A stretch of DNA of 15,866 nucleotides from Candidatus Agathobaculum merdigallinarum (GCA_019115425.1 DXDO01000016.1:1-15866); one strand, 5' to 3'; positions 1 through 8,742 are shown, counted from the first letter of the stretch. The notes: generated by a model not told the origin, from the letters alone. Program-made: numbers and translations.

Positions 1-1376
1 CACATGGTCGAGCGCACCTTGCTCAGCGTCAGGCCGAGGTTGTCCTTGAGCGAACCGGCGTACGGAACATAGGAGTCGACGCCTTCCTCGAACGAGAGCT
101 TCTGCTCGCCGCCCATGTCGTAGCGCTGCCAGTTGCGGGCGCGCGCGGAGCCTTCGCCCCAGTATTCCTTCATATAAGAACCGTTGATGTTGACCTTGTT
201 GGTCGGGGATTCGTCAAAGCGCGAGAAATAGCGGCCGAGCATGAGAAAGTCCGCGCCCATCGCGAGCGCCAGCGTGCAGTGATAGTCGTGCACGATGCCG
301 CCGTCCGAGCAGATCGGAACGTAAACGCCGGTCTCGAGGAAGTATTCGTCGCGCGCCGCGGCGACCTCGATCAGCGCGGTCGCCTGACCGCGGCCAATGC
401 CCTTCTGCTCGCGGGTAATGCAGATCGAGCCGCCGCCGATGCCGACCTTGACAAAGTCCGCACCCGCGTCCGCGAGAAAGCGGAAGCCCTCGCGGTCAAC
501 CACGTTGCCCGCGCCGACCTTGACGCTGTCGCCATAGTTCTCACGGATCCACGCGAGCGTGCGGCTCTGCCACTCGGAAAAGCCTTCGGACGAGTCGATG
601 CACAGCACGTCCGCGCCCGCCTCGACCAGCGCGGGGACACGCTCGGCGTAGTCGCGGGTATTGATGCCCGCGCCGACTACATAGCGCTTGTGCTCGTCGA
701 GCAGCTCGAGCGAGTTGGCCTTGTGGCTGTCGTAGTCCTTGCGGAACACGAGGTAAACCAGATGCTGCTCGTCGTCGACAAGCGGCAGGGAGTTGAGCTT
801 GTGGTCCCAGATGATGTCGTTTGCGGTCTTGAGCGTGGTATCCGCCGGGGCGGTGATCAGCTTGTCAAACGGGGTCATGAACTCAGAAACCTTGACGCTG
901 GTCTCCATGCGGGAGACGCGGTAGTCGCGGCTGGTGACAATGCCGAGAAGCTTGCCGTTTGCCGTGCCATCCTCGGTGACCGCCATCGTGGAGTGGCCGG
1001 TGCGCGCCTTAAGCGCGAGCACATCCGCCAGCGTCTGCTCGGGACGCAGGTTGGAGTCCGATACGATAAAGCCCGCCTTGTAGCTCTTGACGCGGGCGAC
1101 CATTGCGGCCTCGCTCTCGATGGTCTGCGAGCCGTAAATAAAGGAGATGCCGCCCTCCTGCGCGAGCGCGATCGCCATGCGGTCATCCGAAACCGCCTGC
1201 ATGATGGCCGAAACCATCGGGATGTTTGCATACAGCGCCGACTGCTCGCCCTTGCGGTATTTGACGATCGGGGTGCGCAGACTGACGTTTGCCGGAATGC
1301 ACTCGGCGGAAGAATAGCCCGGCACCAGCAGATATTCATTGAAGGTATGCGAGGGCTCACTGAAGTAATACGCCAT
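1..1376 (-). CDS. guaB: IMP dehydrogenase, Tritrichomonas-like subtype (3' end outside window)
   Basis: IMP dehydrogenase oxidises IMP to XMP with NAD+, the committed cytosolic step of guanine nucleotide synthesis. The 458 residues in the window read as a (beta/alpha)8 barrel interrupted by a CBS-domain region at about residues 102-215. Catalytic Cys319 lies in GGGSICITREQKGIGRGQ; Asp261, Arg322, Asp358 and Arg382 are present, and the mobile flap has Arg418-Tyr419 in NWQRYD and Glu431. These numbers equal those I recall for the T. foetus enzyme, so the alignment appears gap-free. The usual bacterial loop is closer to GSICTTR-VAGVGVPQ, so this is a distinct subtype. The start is the ATG at 1376, preceded by AAAGGAG about 7 nt upstream. 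About 45 C-terminal residues should lie beyond base 1 if the length follows T. foetus (about 503 residues). It has its own promoter at 1427-1455. Family identity is certain; the subtype assignment is from memory. Confidence 0.97.
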   Translation of the reverse strand, partial: MAYYFSEPSHTFNEYLLVPGYSSAECIPANVSLRTPIVKYRKGEQSALYANIPMVSAIMQAVSDDRMAIALAQEGGISFIYGSQTIESEAAMVARVKSYKAGFIVSDSNLRPEQTLADVLALKARTGHSTMAVTEDGTANGKLLGIVTSRDYRVSRMETSVKVSEFMTPFDKLITAPADTTLKTANDIIWDHKLNSLPLVDDEQHLVYLVFRKDYDSHKANSLELLDEHKRYVVGAGINTRDYAERVPALVEAGADVLCIDSSEGFSEWQSRTLAWIRENYGDSVKVGAGNVVDREGFRFLADAGADFVKVGIGGGSICITREQKGIGRGQATALIEVAAARDEYFLETGVYVPICSDGGIVHDYHCTLALAMGADFLMLGRYFSRFDESPTNKVNINGSYMKEYWGEGSARARNWQRYDMGGEQKLSFEEGVDSYVPYAGSLKDNLGLTLSKVRSTM

Positions 1377-1426
1377 ATCGTTTCTCCTTTTCTCCGTTCC
1401 TGTTTTTCCAGATTCTATAATGCATT

Positions 1427-1455
1427 ATTATAGCCTTTTTACGCGGCAAAGTAAA
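1427..1455 (-). promoter_or_regulatory. sigma-A-type promoter of guaB
   Basis: Read on the minus strand, a perfect -10 box TATAAT (1432-1427) lies 17 bp from a -35-like TTTACT (1455-1450, four of six consensus bases). The expected start of transcription is near 1420, giving a leader of about 45 nt before the guaB ATG. That leader is too short for a purine riboswitch, and none is visible. The -10 region sits in a short AT-rich inverted repeat (CTATAAT...ATTATAG, 1415-1433). Confidence 0.75.
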
Positions 1456-1590
1456 GCGGGCATATGACTGATTTTGTAGGACTTTGCCAGTTGCCCCTTA
1501 TGCAAACTGCGCGGGAACAGTTCACCCCCTCCCTCACATCGCGGAATTGAGCCCGAAAAATTTTTCTTTGTTATCAACAGAATATCAACG
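1456..1590. other. non-coding stretch between terminator and guaB promoter
   Basis: I see no credible gene here. On the minus strand it has two copies of GTTGATA (1589-1583 and 1578-1572) starting 11 bp apart, about one helical turn, then an A/T run (about 1557-1570). A purine-rich GAGGGAGGGGG follows near 1530; it resembles a ribosome-binding site but leads to no sensible reading frame. The paired heptamers could be an operator, but nothing identifies a regulator. Confidence 0.35.
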
Positions 1591-1713
1591 AGAAAGAAAG
1601 CGTCCCGACCGTTACAGTCGGGACGCTTTCTTTTGGAAATGAGGAATGAATGTCGTGGGCAATGTTTATGCTTGCGGGATCGTCCGGCTGTGCCGGTATC
1701 CCTTTCATTTATC
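1591..1713 (-). ncRNA. candidate structured small RNA or addA 3' UTR
   Basis: Read on the minus strand, this stretch contains several nested pairings. GGGAT (1702-1698) pairs with ATCCC around an inner CCGGC-ACA-GCCGG helix. GCAA pairs with TTGC (about 1674-1660) around a 9-nt loop. The flanking AAATGAA at 1710-1704 can pair with either TTCATT (1650-1645) or TCATTT (1642-1637). A strong terminator closes the segment. A promoter-like box sits just upstream at 1720-1748. I do not recognise the class: it lacks SRP, purine-riboswitch, T-box and ykkC signatures that I know. It may instead be only the 3' untranslated end of the addBA message. Confidence 0.35.
1593..1633 (-). terminator. strong intrinsic terminator downstream of addBA
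   Basis: The arms 1593-1609 and 1617-1633 (core GAAAGCGTCCCGAC) form a perfect 17-bp stem with a 7-nt loop. On the minus strand it ends in TTTCTTTCT, giving a U-rich tail. It lies 142 nt beyond the addA stop and upstream of the guaB promoter, so it separates the two transcription units. The plus strand also ends in TTTCTTTT, so it could act both ways. Confidence 0.85.
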
Positions 1714-1719
1714 GGTAAC

Positions 1720-1748
1720 AGCTTAGCACTTTCACTCCGTTCGGTCAA
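1720..1748 (-). promoter_or_regulatory. possible promoter for the 1591-1713 RNA
   Basis: On the minus strand TTGACC (1748-1743, five of six -35 bases) lies 17 bp from TAAGCT (1725-1720). The weak -10 is preceded by TGC, an extended -10 motif. Initiation would fall near 1713. It lies inside the tail of the addA message, so it could be a chance match. Confidence 0.35.
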
Positions 1749-1775
1749 CCGTTTCCTTCATTCTTTAACACGATC

Positions 1776-4700
1776 TTAACCCGTTTCCTGACACCAGACC
1801 GTCCCCGTATGGAAGAAGTATAAAACGCACTGTCTGACCGGCCGGCCAAAGATCTCACGCACCGCAAACGCATACGCTTCAAGCTGCGGGCGATACTGCG
1901 CCGCGCGGGCGGCGACGTTGTTTTCGGGAACACGATCGGTCTTAAAGTCCAGAATGACGAAGCCCCCCGGCGTGTCGATCAGGCAGTCGATCACGCCCTG
2001 CAGCAGCACATTTTCCTCCGGCGCGTCCGCCGCGACCGGAAAATACCGGCCGGCAGGCGCCAGAACGGAAAACTTAAACTCCCGCCGCACCGTATTTTTC
2101 GCCATCAGTCCGCGATATAACTCGGAGGCAAAAAACGCATCGATCTTCGCTGTATCCACGGCCGCCGCCTGCTCGGGCGACAGGATGCGTTTTTCCTCAA
2201 GCCGTTTCAGCTCCTGCTCCACGCCGCCCGGCGCGCTCGCCGCCGTAAAATCGCAGAACTGCATGAACAGATGGTGCGCCGTGCCGATCTCAGCGGGCGT
2301 CAGCTTGCGCGCTCCCTGCTCAAACAGCGGCGCGCGCAGCTTGGGCTCGCGGCGCGGGGGCGGGGTCTCCTCTGCCGCCTCGTCCGCGCGGTATCCGCGG
2401 CCAACGCCGGTCGCGGTCAGCTTGCTCGGCAGGTCGGACAGATATGCGTGCGGGTAGCTGAGGTAGGGCTTGACCTCGTAGCCCGCCGCATCCGCTTCCT
2501 CGAAACGGAGGACCTCCTCCGCTTCGGGCGCGGCCAGCTCCTCCGGCCGGTACACACGCAGGGTAAACGCATCACAGTCCGTGCCATGCTCGGGCACCTC
2601 CAGCCCGTAGTCCTCTCGCAGCGCGCGCGTGCAGGGATGCCGCAGAAGCGGCGCGACGATCCACGCGAGCGGCGCGCGCACCGCGCCCATCGCGTACTGC
2701 GGCAGCTCGTCGAGCGACGCGAGCCGCGCCCACTTTTCGAGCGACTTTTGCAGCGTCCCGCTCGCGCAGGTAATGATGAGCTTCTCCTTCGCGCGGGTGA
2801 GCGCCACATACAGCACGCGCAGCTCCTCGCTCACCATCTCGCGCCGCTGCTGCACCGCGACCGCTGTGCGCTCAACCGTATTGTACTGCACGCCGCGTTC
2901 TCTGTCGCGGCACTTGGAGCCGAAGCCCAGCTCCTTGTGCACGAGCACCGGCTCACGCAGGTCGGCTTCGTTAAACTGCTTGGCGCAGTCCGCCACGATC
3001 ACGACGGGGAACTCCAGTCCCTTGGACTTGTGGATGGACAGGATGCGCACCGCGCCGCCGGTCGCCTCCGCACCCACGGTCTGGAAGTCCTCGCCGGTCT
3101 CCTGCATACCCCGCAGCAGGCGCACGAACGCGAACAGGCCGCGGAAGCCCTGTCCCTCGAACGCGCGCGCCCGCTCGAAAAACGCCAAAAGGTTCGACTG
3201 CCGCTGTGCGCCGTTCGGCAGCGCACCGTACAGCCCCAAAGCGCCGGTCTCGTCGTAGATCTCCCACAGCAGACGGTAGACCGGCTGGTCGCAGGCGAAC
3301 TCGCGCAAAAAGTCCAGCCGCTGCAAAAATGCTTCCGCCTTGGGGAAATCCGCGCGCGCGGCAAGCAGCGCGTCATAGTAGCTTGCCTTGCGGTCGACCA
3401 GGCGGATGTCCGCCAACTCCTGTTCGGTAAAGCCGAACAGCGGCGAGCGCAGCACGCCGATCAAATCCACATCCTGCCGCGGGTTGTCGATCACGCGCAA
3501 AAGCGACACCATCGTGCCGACCTCGGCGGTCTCGAGCAGTCCGCCGCGCTCCTCCGCGCTCGCGGAGACGCCCACCTGCTCGAGCGCGGCGATGAACGTG
3601 CGCGCCTTGGTCTTGGGCGAGCGCAGCAGGATGACGATATCCCCGGGCGTGACCGGACGCAGCGCGCCCGTGCCCTTATCGGTCACTGGGAAGCCCTCAT
3701 CCAGCAACTGCCGGATGCGCCCCGCCGCGAGCCGCGCTTCGAGCGCGGTCTTGTCCGGCGCGTCGTCGTCCTCGCCGAGGCCCGCCGCATCCACCAGCAG
3801 CACCTCGGTCTGATAGCGCGGATTGCCCGCGTCCGGATAGTAATCCGCGCCGAGGTGCAGCGCTTCGCGGTCGGTATACTGCAAATCGCCCACGGTTTCG
3901 CCCATGACGGCCGAAAACAGGTAGTTGCACGCATCCAGCACGGCCGCGCGCGAGCGGAAGTTCTGTCCCAATATCACGCGGCGCGCCTGACCGTCCTGCG
4001 CCTTGTCCGCGTCCGCGAACGCGCGGTATTTGGACAGGAAGATGGACGGGTCGGCCAGACGGAAGCCGTAAATGCTCTGCTTGACGTCGCCCACCATGAA
4101 CAGGTTGGTCTCGTCTCGGGACAGCGCGCGGAAGATCGCGTCCTGCACCGCGTTCGTGTCCTGATACTCGTCCACCGCGATCTCGGCAAAGCCCTCGGAC
4201 AGGGTTTTCGCGAGCTGGGAGGGCTCACCCTTGTCGTACAGCAGGTGCACCGCGAAGTGCTCAAGGTCATTGAAATCCGCCGCGTTGCGCGCGCGCTTGG
4301 CCGCGGAAAACGCATCGTCGAGCGCATCCACCATGTCGCACAGCGCGGCGAGCGCAGGCGCGGTCAGGCCGCGGTCGCACTCAGCTTCCTCCGCTGTGAC
4401 GGTCAGCCATTTGTCGCGGATGGTCCCCGCAACCGTTTTCCACTCCTCGCGCATGGCCTTGATCTCCTCGAGGAATTCCTTGTCCTCGAACTTGCGCGCA
4501 GCTTTGAGCCGGTCGAAAGTGATGCGCCGCGCGGCCTCGACGCAGGTATCCCAGTCCCCGCCGTGCAGCGCGTCCAGCAGGCGTTCAGCCTGATTGAGGT
4601 CGCTCGTCAGCGCGGGCAGGTAGGCGTCCGCCAGTTCGTCGATGCCGGTCACCTCATCCACCGCCGTGTGCAGGAACGCCGCGCCGTGCTCCGCCGCCGC

Positions 4701-5348
4701 GCGCGCCTGCGCAAGCAGCACGCGGCCGTGCGGCGTATCCATACCGCGGGCGTACAGCCCCTCGCGCACGTCCGCGAGGAACGCGCGCGGGTCGGGATGC
4801 GCCTGTATCTTTTCGTAGGTGCTTAAAATGACCTCGCCCAGCTTTTTGTCGTCGCGCCCGGCGGTCAGCAGGTCGCAGAGCGCGAAAAAGCCCTCATCTC
4901 CGCGCTCATACGCCGCGTCGAGCACCTCTTCGAGCACCTCAGCGCGCAATATCTTGCCCTCGTTCTCGTCCATCAGGCGGAAGTCGGGCGCGATGCCGAG
5001 CGCCGCCGCCTGCTCGCGCGCGAGCGACAGGCAGAGCGCATGCACGGTCGTGATCTTCGCGCGGTGCACGAGAAACAGCTGGCGGCGCAGGCGCGTGTCG
5101 CGCGGGTTGTTCGCCACCGCGTCGCCCAGCGCGCGCCCGATACGCTCGCGCATCTCAGCTGCCGCCGCGTTGGTGAAGGTCACGAGCAGCAGGCGGTCGA
5201 TGTCTACCGGATCGTCCGGATCGGTCAGGCGCGTGAGTACGCGCTCGACCAGCACCGCGGTCTTGCCCGAGCCGGCCGCCGCCGAGACAAGCAGCGCGCC
5301 GCCCCGGTTATGGATCGCAATTTCCTGATCTTTGGTCCACTGCGGCAT
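1776..5348 (-). CDS. addA: AddA, helicase-nuclease subunit
   Basis: AddA is the UvrD-type motor and nuclease subunit of AddAB, the Firmicutes counterpart of RecBCD, which resects double-strand breaks for RecA loading. The 1190 residues match the family (about 1230 in Bacillus subtilis, from memory). Helicase motifs appear in order: Q-motif WTKDQ (4-8), Walker A AAAGSGKT (23-30), Ia LLVTFTNAAAAEMRERI (54-70), Walker B VDEYQD (392-397), III GDVKQSIYGFR (420-430), IV GQNFRS (461-466), V IHKSKGLEFP (772-781), VI VALTRAKEKL (848-857). The C-terminal RecB-type nuclease is complete: GTAHHLF (1022-1028), QGVID with Asp1121, DFKTD (1134-1138) and QYRPQLEAY (1151-1159). All catalytic residues look intact. 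Its ATG overlaps the addB stop as TAATG, so translation is probably coupled and it shares the addB promoter. A very long open frame on the opposite strand is an effect of codon bias. Confidence 0.97.
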   Translation of the reverse strand: MPQWTKDQEIAIHNRGGALLVSAAAGSGKTAVLVERVLTRLTDPDDPVDIDRLLLVTFTNAAAAEMRERIGRALGDAVANNPRDTRLRRQLFLVHRAKITTVHALCLSLAREQAAALGIAPDFRLMDENEGKILRAEVLEEVLDAAYERGDEGFFALCDLLTAGRDDKKLGEVILSTYEKIQAHPDPRAFLADVREGLYARGMDTPHGRVLLAQARAAAEHGAAFLHTAVDEVTGIDELADAYLPALTSDLNQAERLLDALHGGDWDTCVEAARRITFDRLKAARKFEDKEFLEEIKAMREEWKTVAGTIRDKWLTVTAEEAECDRGLTAPALAALCDMVDALDDAFSAAKRARNAADFNDLEHFAVHLLYDKGEPSQLAKTLSEGFAEIAVDEYQDTNAVQDAIFRALSRDETNLFMVGDVKQSIYGFRLADPSIFLSKYRAFADADKAQDGQARRVILGQNFRSRAAVLDACNYLFSAVMGETVGDLQYTDREALHLGADYYPDAGNPRYQTEVLLVDAAGLGEDDDAPDKTALEARLAAGRIRQLLDEGFPVTDKGTGALRPVTPGDIVILLRSPKTKARTFIAALEQVGVSASAEERGGLLETAEVGTMVSLLRVIDNPRQDVDLIGVLRSPLFGFTEQELADIRLVDRKASYYDALLAARADFPKAEAFLQRLDFLREFACDQPVYRLLWEIYDETGALGLYGALPNGAQRQSNLLAFFERARAFEGQGFRGLFAFVRLLRGMQETGEDFQTVGAEATGGAVRILSIHKSKGLEFPVVIVADCAKQFNEADLREPVLVHKELGFGSKCRDRERGVQYNTVERTAVAVQQRREMVSEELRVLYVALTRAKEKLIITCASGTLQKSLEKWARLASLDELPQYAMGAVRAPLAWIVAPLLRHPCTRALREDYGLEVPEHGTDCDAFTLRVYRPEELAAPEAEEVLRFEEADAAGYEVKPYLSYPHAYLSDLPSKLTATGVGRGYRADEAAEETPPPRREPKLRAPLFEQGARKLTPAEIGTAHHLFMQFCDFTAASAPGGVEQELKRLEEKRILSPEQAAAVDTAKIDAFFASELYRGLMAKNTVRREFKFSVLAPAGRYFPVAADAPEENVLLQGVIDCLIDTPGGFVILDFKTDRVPENNVAARAAQYRPQLEAYAFAVREIFGRPVRQCVLYFFHTGTVWCQETG

Positions 5349-8300
5349 TACTGCTCACCCCCTACCTGCTGCCAGAAGTCCTCATCTGATAAGTGTCTCA
5401 GCCACCGCGCCTTGTCGCCCGCCGTCTCGTCGAACCGGCAGGCTGCGCGGAACTCGCACCAGTCGCAATAGCTGGAATTTTTGTCCTTTTTGCATGGGTC
5501 GGCGGTCACGCTGCCGCCTCGCAGCTCACGCCCCATTTCAAGCAGCTTTTCGTGCGTATAGCGCGCGAGCCGCCCGAATTTCGCGAGGTCTGCCACCGCG
5601 GATTTGGCTGCAAGCGTCGGCTCGTCCTCACCCTTTTTGGTCTTGATCGTGACCGGAATGAACCGCCCGTCGCCCTCGAGCCCGTGCTCCATCGCTTCGA
5701 GCAGTTCCATGTCGTCACTGAGCAGGCCGCTGCGGCGCAGCGCCTTGTCGCGCATTGCGCGCAGGGCGCTCTCGTCAATATCGCGCGACGCGTCGGGCAG
5801 TTCATCCCGCACCGGCACGTACAGCACGCCCGCGGGCACGATCTCGTTCAGTTCGGCTTCGAGCCGCTGCCGGTAGCGGTCCAGCCCCTCCTGCTGGAGG
5901 GCGTACAGATAGATAATGAGCTGCATGTTCAGCCCGTACCAGATGTCCGAGAGCGAAAACGACTTTTTGCCGCTCTTGTAGTCCATCACGCGCAGATACA
6001 GCCGCCCGTTTTTGATGTAGCCGTCCACGCGGTCCACCTTACCGGACAGGGATACCGACAGGTCGCCGTCCGCGCACTCGACCGGCGGCAGGTCGCCGCC
6101 GCGTGAAAAGTCCACCTCGTAGTCGATGGGCGCAAAGTCCGAGATACGCAACTCGTCCAGCACGTTGTTCAGAATCTGCTCGACCGTACGCACAAGGCGC
6201 CCGAACAGGTAACGGAAGCGCGCGGTCTTGTTTTCCAGCCCGCCGAGTTCCTCCTGCACATACTGCCGCACCGCCGCGCGGCAGACGCGCTTCACGGTCT
6301 GCTCATCCGCCGCAGCCGCGCCGCCCTCCAGCTTGCCGAGCGCGTCCAGCGCATGCTCGAGCACGTAGTGGATAAACGTACCTGTCTCGAGCGCGTCAAA
6401 CCGCGCCACCTTGCGCGGCTTGGCTTTCAGCCCGTACTGCATAAAGAACGCAAACCGGCAGGAGTAGAACGTATCCACGCGCGAAGCGGTCAGGTTCAGG
6501 CTCTTGCCATACAGTCCGTCGATCGTGTGCGGGCTGACCAGCGGGCCGCGCCCGCGTTTTTGTGCCGCGGCGTTATGCACGCGCTCATCATCCTGATAAT
6601 AGTCGTAGGCCGCGCGCACCGCCGCCGTCCGGTCGCCGGACAGATAGGCGCACGCCAGTTCGACCGCTGGGCGCTCGGCCTGCAAACGGTCGCGCACGGT
6701 CTCGGTCTGGTGTACGGCAACCGGCACGCTGGGCAGCAGATCCTGCACCGTGCCGATAAAGTAGGACGGCCGCGACTCACCGCCGGACGCGTCGGTCATA
6801 TGCCACGAGAGCAGCAGTTCATCCGTCGGACAGGCAAGCGCGCGGTACAGCGTCTCCTGCTCCATGAGCAGACGCTCCACGCCGGACGCCTTCAGTTCCA
6901 CGCCGAGCGCATCCAGCTTATCGCGGTCCATGTCGCTGAGCAGCGAGGTGGAGGACGGCGCCTTGGGGATCAGACCGTCGTTGATCCCGAGCAGGATGAC
7001 GTATTTCGCGTTTTCCAGACACGCGCGCTCAATGTTGCCGCAGGTCACGCGGTCGAGCGAGACCGGAATGGTGCCCACGTCGTACTCGCCCAGCACCAGC
7101 CGGAACAGCTGCGCGAACCGCTCGGCGGTGAGCGGCGTCTCCCCGCACACCCACGAGAACTGTTCCATCGCGGAGACCAGAATCTCCCACAGCTGGCGGT
7201 ATTCGTCTGCAAGCTGCAAACGTCCCGCGGCCTCGTGCGCCGCCGCGCGCTCACTCATACGCCCCGGTGCATCCACGGCCAGCAAAAAGGCGTACAGCGC
7301 ACGCACGCAGTCGGATGCGGGGTTGTCACCCTTCAGCGCTTCCCGCAAGGCGGAGAACGGCGCGATCGCCCGCGCGCGCAGTTCGTTGAGTTCTGTAAGC
7401 TGGGCGCGGGAGCGGTCGTCAAACGGCAGGCCGTAGCCATCCGGATGCTCTGTCCAGCCGCGCTCCCACGCGCCGCCGCGGATGTTCCAGGTCAGCACAT
7501 AGTTTTCCAGCCGGTCCACTTCGTCGCGCGTTAGGCTGGTCAATCCGATCTTGAGGCAGCCAAACATGTCCTCATATTTGAAGTAGGACTGCGCCGCGTC
7601 GAGCGCGCCCGTGACGAATGCCATCGGCGGACGGGAAAGCAGGTCAGGCTTTTCCGCGAGAAACACCGGCACATCATGCCGCGCCATCGCCATGGCGAGG
7701 AACGCGCTGTATGGCTCGATGTCGCGCGCGGCGACCACAAAATCGCAATAGCGCGCGCCTTCGTCGCGCACCTTGCGGCGGATATACGCCGCGGCGTGCT
7801 CGCATTCGTCAAAAGGCGAAGCCGCCGCGTAAATGCGCACCCCGCGCGCGTCCTCATGCACGGTGCGCACGGGCAGCAGGCTTTCCTCCTCGACTGCCGC
7901 CAGTCCCGCCGGACGCGCAATCCTGCTTGCGCCGAGGTCGATCTGCTCATCTGTCTTGTTGTGGCGCTTTGCCATGCGGGTCAGCGTCTTGACGGTCTTA
8001 CAGCCGGTCACAAAAATTTCGGGATATGCCATATCGCAGGTAACAGCAGCCGCAAGCGGCACGCCTGTGGCCAGCATCGCATCGATGACCGACAGCTCCT
8101 GCGGCGTAAAGCCAAGAAATCCATCCAGATAGACCGCCGCGCCGTCCAGCACATGGCTTTCCGCCAGCCGATCGCGCAGATGGGTCAGCTGGTCGCGCGG
8201 GTCGGGCAGCGACTCGTCGCACAGGCGGTCATAGACGGTCAAAAGCTGTGCGAGGTCAGACAGCTTAGCCGAAAGCGCCGCGTCCTCACACTCCGCTGAC

Positions 8301-8716
8301 GCTGCAAACAACGTCTCAGGCGCGACCGCACAGGTCTTGCATTCATCCACCAGCCGCAGGGCTTCTTTTAACAGCTCGGGCTTGTCCGCCAGCCCGTTCC
8401 AAACCGACAGGCCGGCCTGCACCCGCCGCGCGGCCTCCTGCAGGGTCAAAAGCTGTCCCGCAGGGGTGAGCATCTGCTGGGCCAGTCCGCCCACCTCGGA
8501 AAACACGCGGTCGGCAAGGCGGGAAAACGTCAGCACCTCAGCGGTGCGCGCGCCGTGGTTATCTGTCGCCGCAGCAAGGCGGCGCTCCATCCGGTGTGAG
8601 TTCAGCTCGGGGACAAGCAGCACCTGCCGTCCCTCGCCCGTCCGGCACAGCCCCGCAATCTCCCGCAGAACCTGCGTCGTCTTGCCGCTGCCCGCGCGGC
8701 CCGTCCAAATTCGCAT
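5348..8716 (-). CDS. addB: AddB, helicase-nuclease subunit with Fe-S cluster
   Basis: AddB partners AddA; it has an inactivated helicase fold thought to recognise Chi, plus a second nuclease. I chose the ATG at 8716 over the in-frame one at 8734 because AAAGGGGAG, an ideal ribosome-binding site, lies within those first codons 6 nt upstream of 8716, and because the Walker A motif then begins at residue 6, as in other AddB proteins. Numbering from 8716 (1122 residues): Walker A GRAGSGKT (6-13); nuclease FIHYVLEHAL with His784, GKVDRVDG with Asp895, and DYKSGK with Asp912; then GLNMQLIIYLYAL. Four cysteines fit a 4Fe-4S clasp: Cys753 in YSCRFAFF, and Cys1084, Cys1087, Cys1093 as C-X2-C-X5-C. That spacing matches B. 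subtilis AddB as I recall it. It is first in the operon and ends one base into addA. Confidence 0.96.
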   Translation of the reverse strand: MRIWTGRAGSGKTTQVLREIAGLCRTGEGRQVLLVPELNSHRMERRLAAATDNHGARTAEVLTFSRLADRVFSEVGGLAQQMLTPAGQLLTLQEAARRVQAGLSVWNGLADKPELLKEALRLVDECKTCAVAPETLFAASAECEDAALSAKLSDLAQLLTVYDRLCDESLPDPRDQLTHLRDRLAESHVLDGAAVYLDGFLGFTPQELSVIDAMLATGVPLAAAVTCDMAYPEIFVTGCKTVKTLTRMAKRHNKTDEQIDLGASRIARPAGLAAVEEESLLPVRTVHEDARGVRIYAAASPFDECEHAAAYIRRKVRDEGARYCDFVVAARDIEPYSAFLAMAMARHDVPVFLAEKPDLLSRPPMAFVTGALDAAQSYFKYEDMFGCLKIGLTSLTRDEVDRLENYVLTWNIRGGAWERGWTEHPDGYGLPFDDRSRAQLTELNELRARAIAPFSALREALKGDNPASDCVRALYAFLLAVDAPGRMSERAAAHEAAGRLQLADEYRQLWEILVSAMEQFSWVCGETPLTAERFAQLFRLVLGEYDVGTIPVSLDRVTCGNIERACLENAKYVILLGINDGLIPKAPSSTSLLSDMDRDKLDALGVELKASGVERLLMEQETLYRALACPTDELLLSWHMTDASGGESRPSYFIGTVQDLLPSVPVAVHQTETVRDRLQAERPAVELACAYLSGDRTAAVRAAYDYYQDDERVHNAAAQKRGRGPLVSPHTIDGLYGKSLNLTASRVDTFYSCRFAFFMQYGLKAKPRKVARFDALETGTFIHYVLEHALDALGKLEGGAAAADEQTVKRVCRAAVRQYVQEELGGLENKTARFRYLFGRLVRTVEQILNNVLDELRISDFAPIDYEVDFSRGGDLPPVECADGDLSVSLSGKVDRVDGYIKNGRLYLRVMDYKSGKKSFSLSDIWYGLNMQLIIYLYALQQEGLDRYRQRLEAELNEIVPAGVLYVPVRDELPDASRDIDESALRAMRDKALRRSGLLSDDMELLEAMEHGLEGDGRFIPVTIKTKKGEDEPTLAAKSAVADLAKFGRLARYTHEKLLEMGRELRGGSVTADPCKKDKNSSYCDWCEFRAACRFDETAGDKARWLRHLSDEDFWQQVGGEQ

Positions 8717-8742
8717 GGCGTTCTCCCCTTTCATCGGCTTTT

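Noticed and set aside
1377..1426. Purine riboswitch controlling guaB
   Set aside because: The leader from the predicted start site is only about 45 nt and contains none of the conserved purine-aptamer segments.
279..1433. 384-codon open frame opposite guaB
   Set aside because: It is an antisense shadow of a clear IMP dehydrogenase in the codon-aligned frame and has no family motifs.
1428..1748. 106-codon minus-strand frame between addA and guaB
   Set aside because: It starts on a TTG in a promoter-like box, runs through a perfect terminator hairpin and the guaB promoter, and has no recognisable composition or ribosome site.
2271..4826. 851-codon open frame on the plus strand opposite addA
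   Set aside because: It is codon-aligned antisense to a complete AddA with all helicase and nuclease motifs, its translation is arginine/histidine-rich low-information sequence, and it is explained by avoidance of TTA, CTA and TCA in addA.
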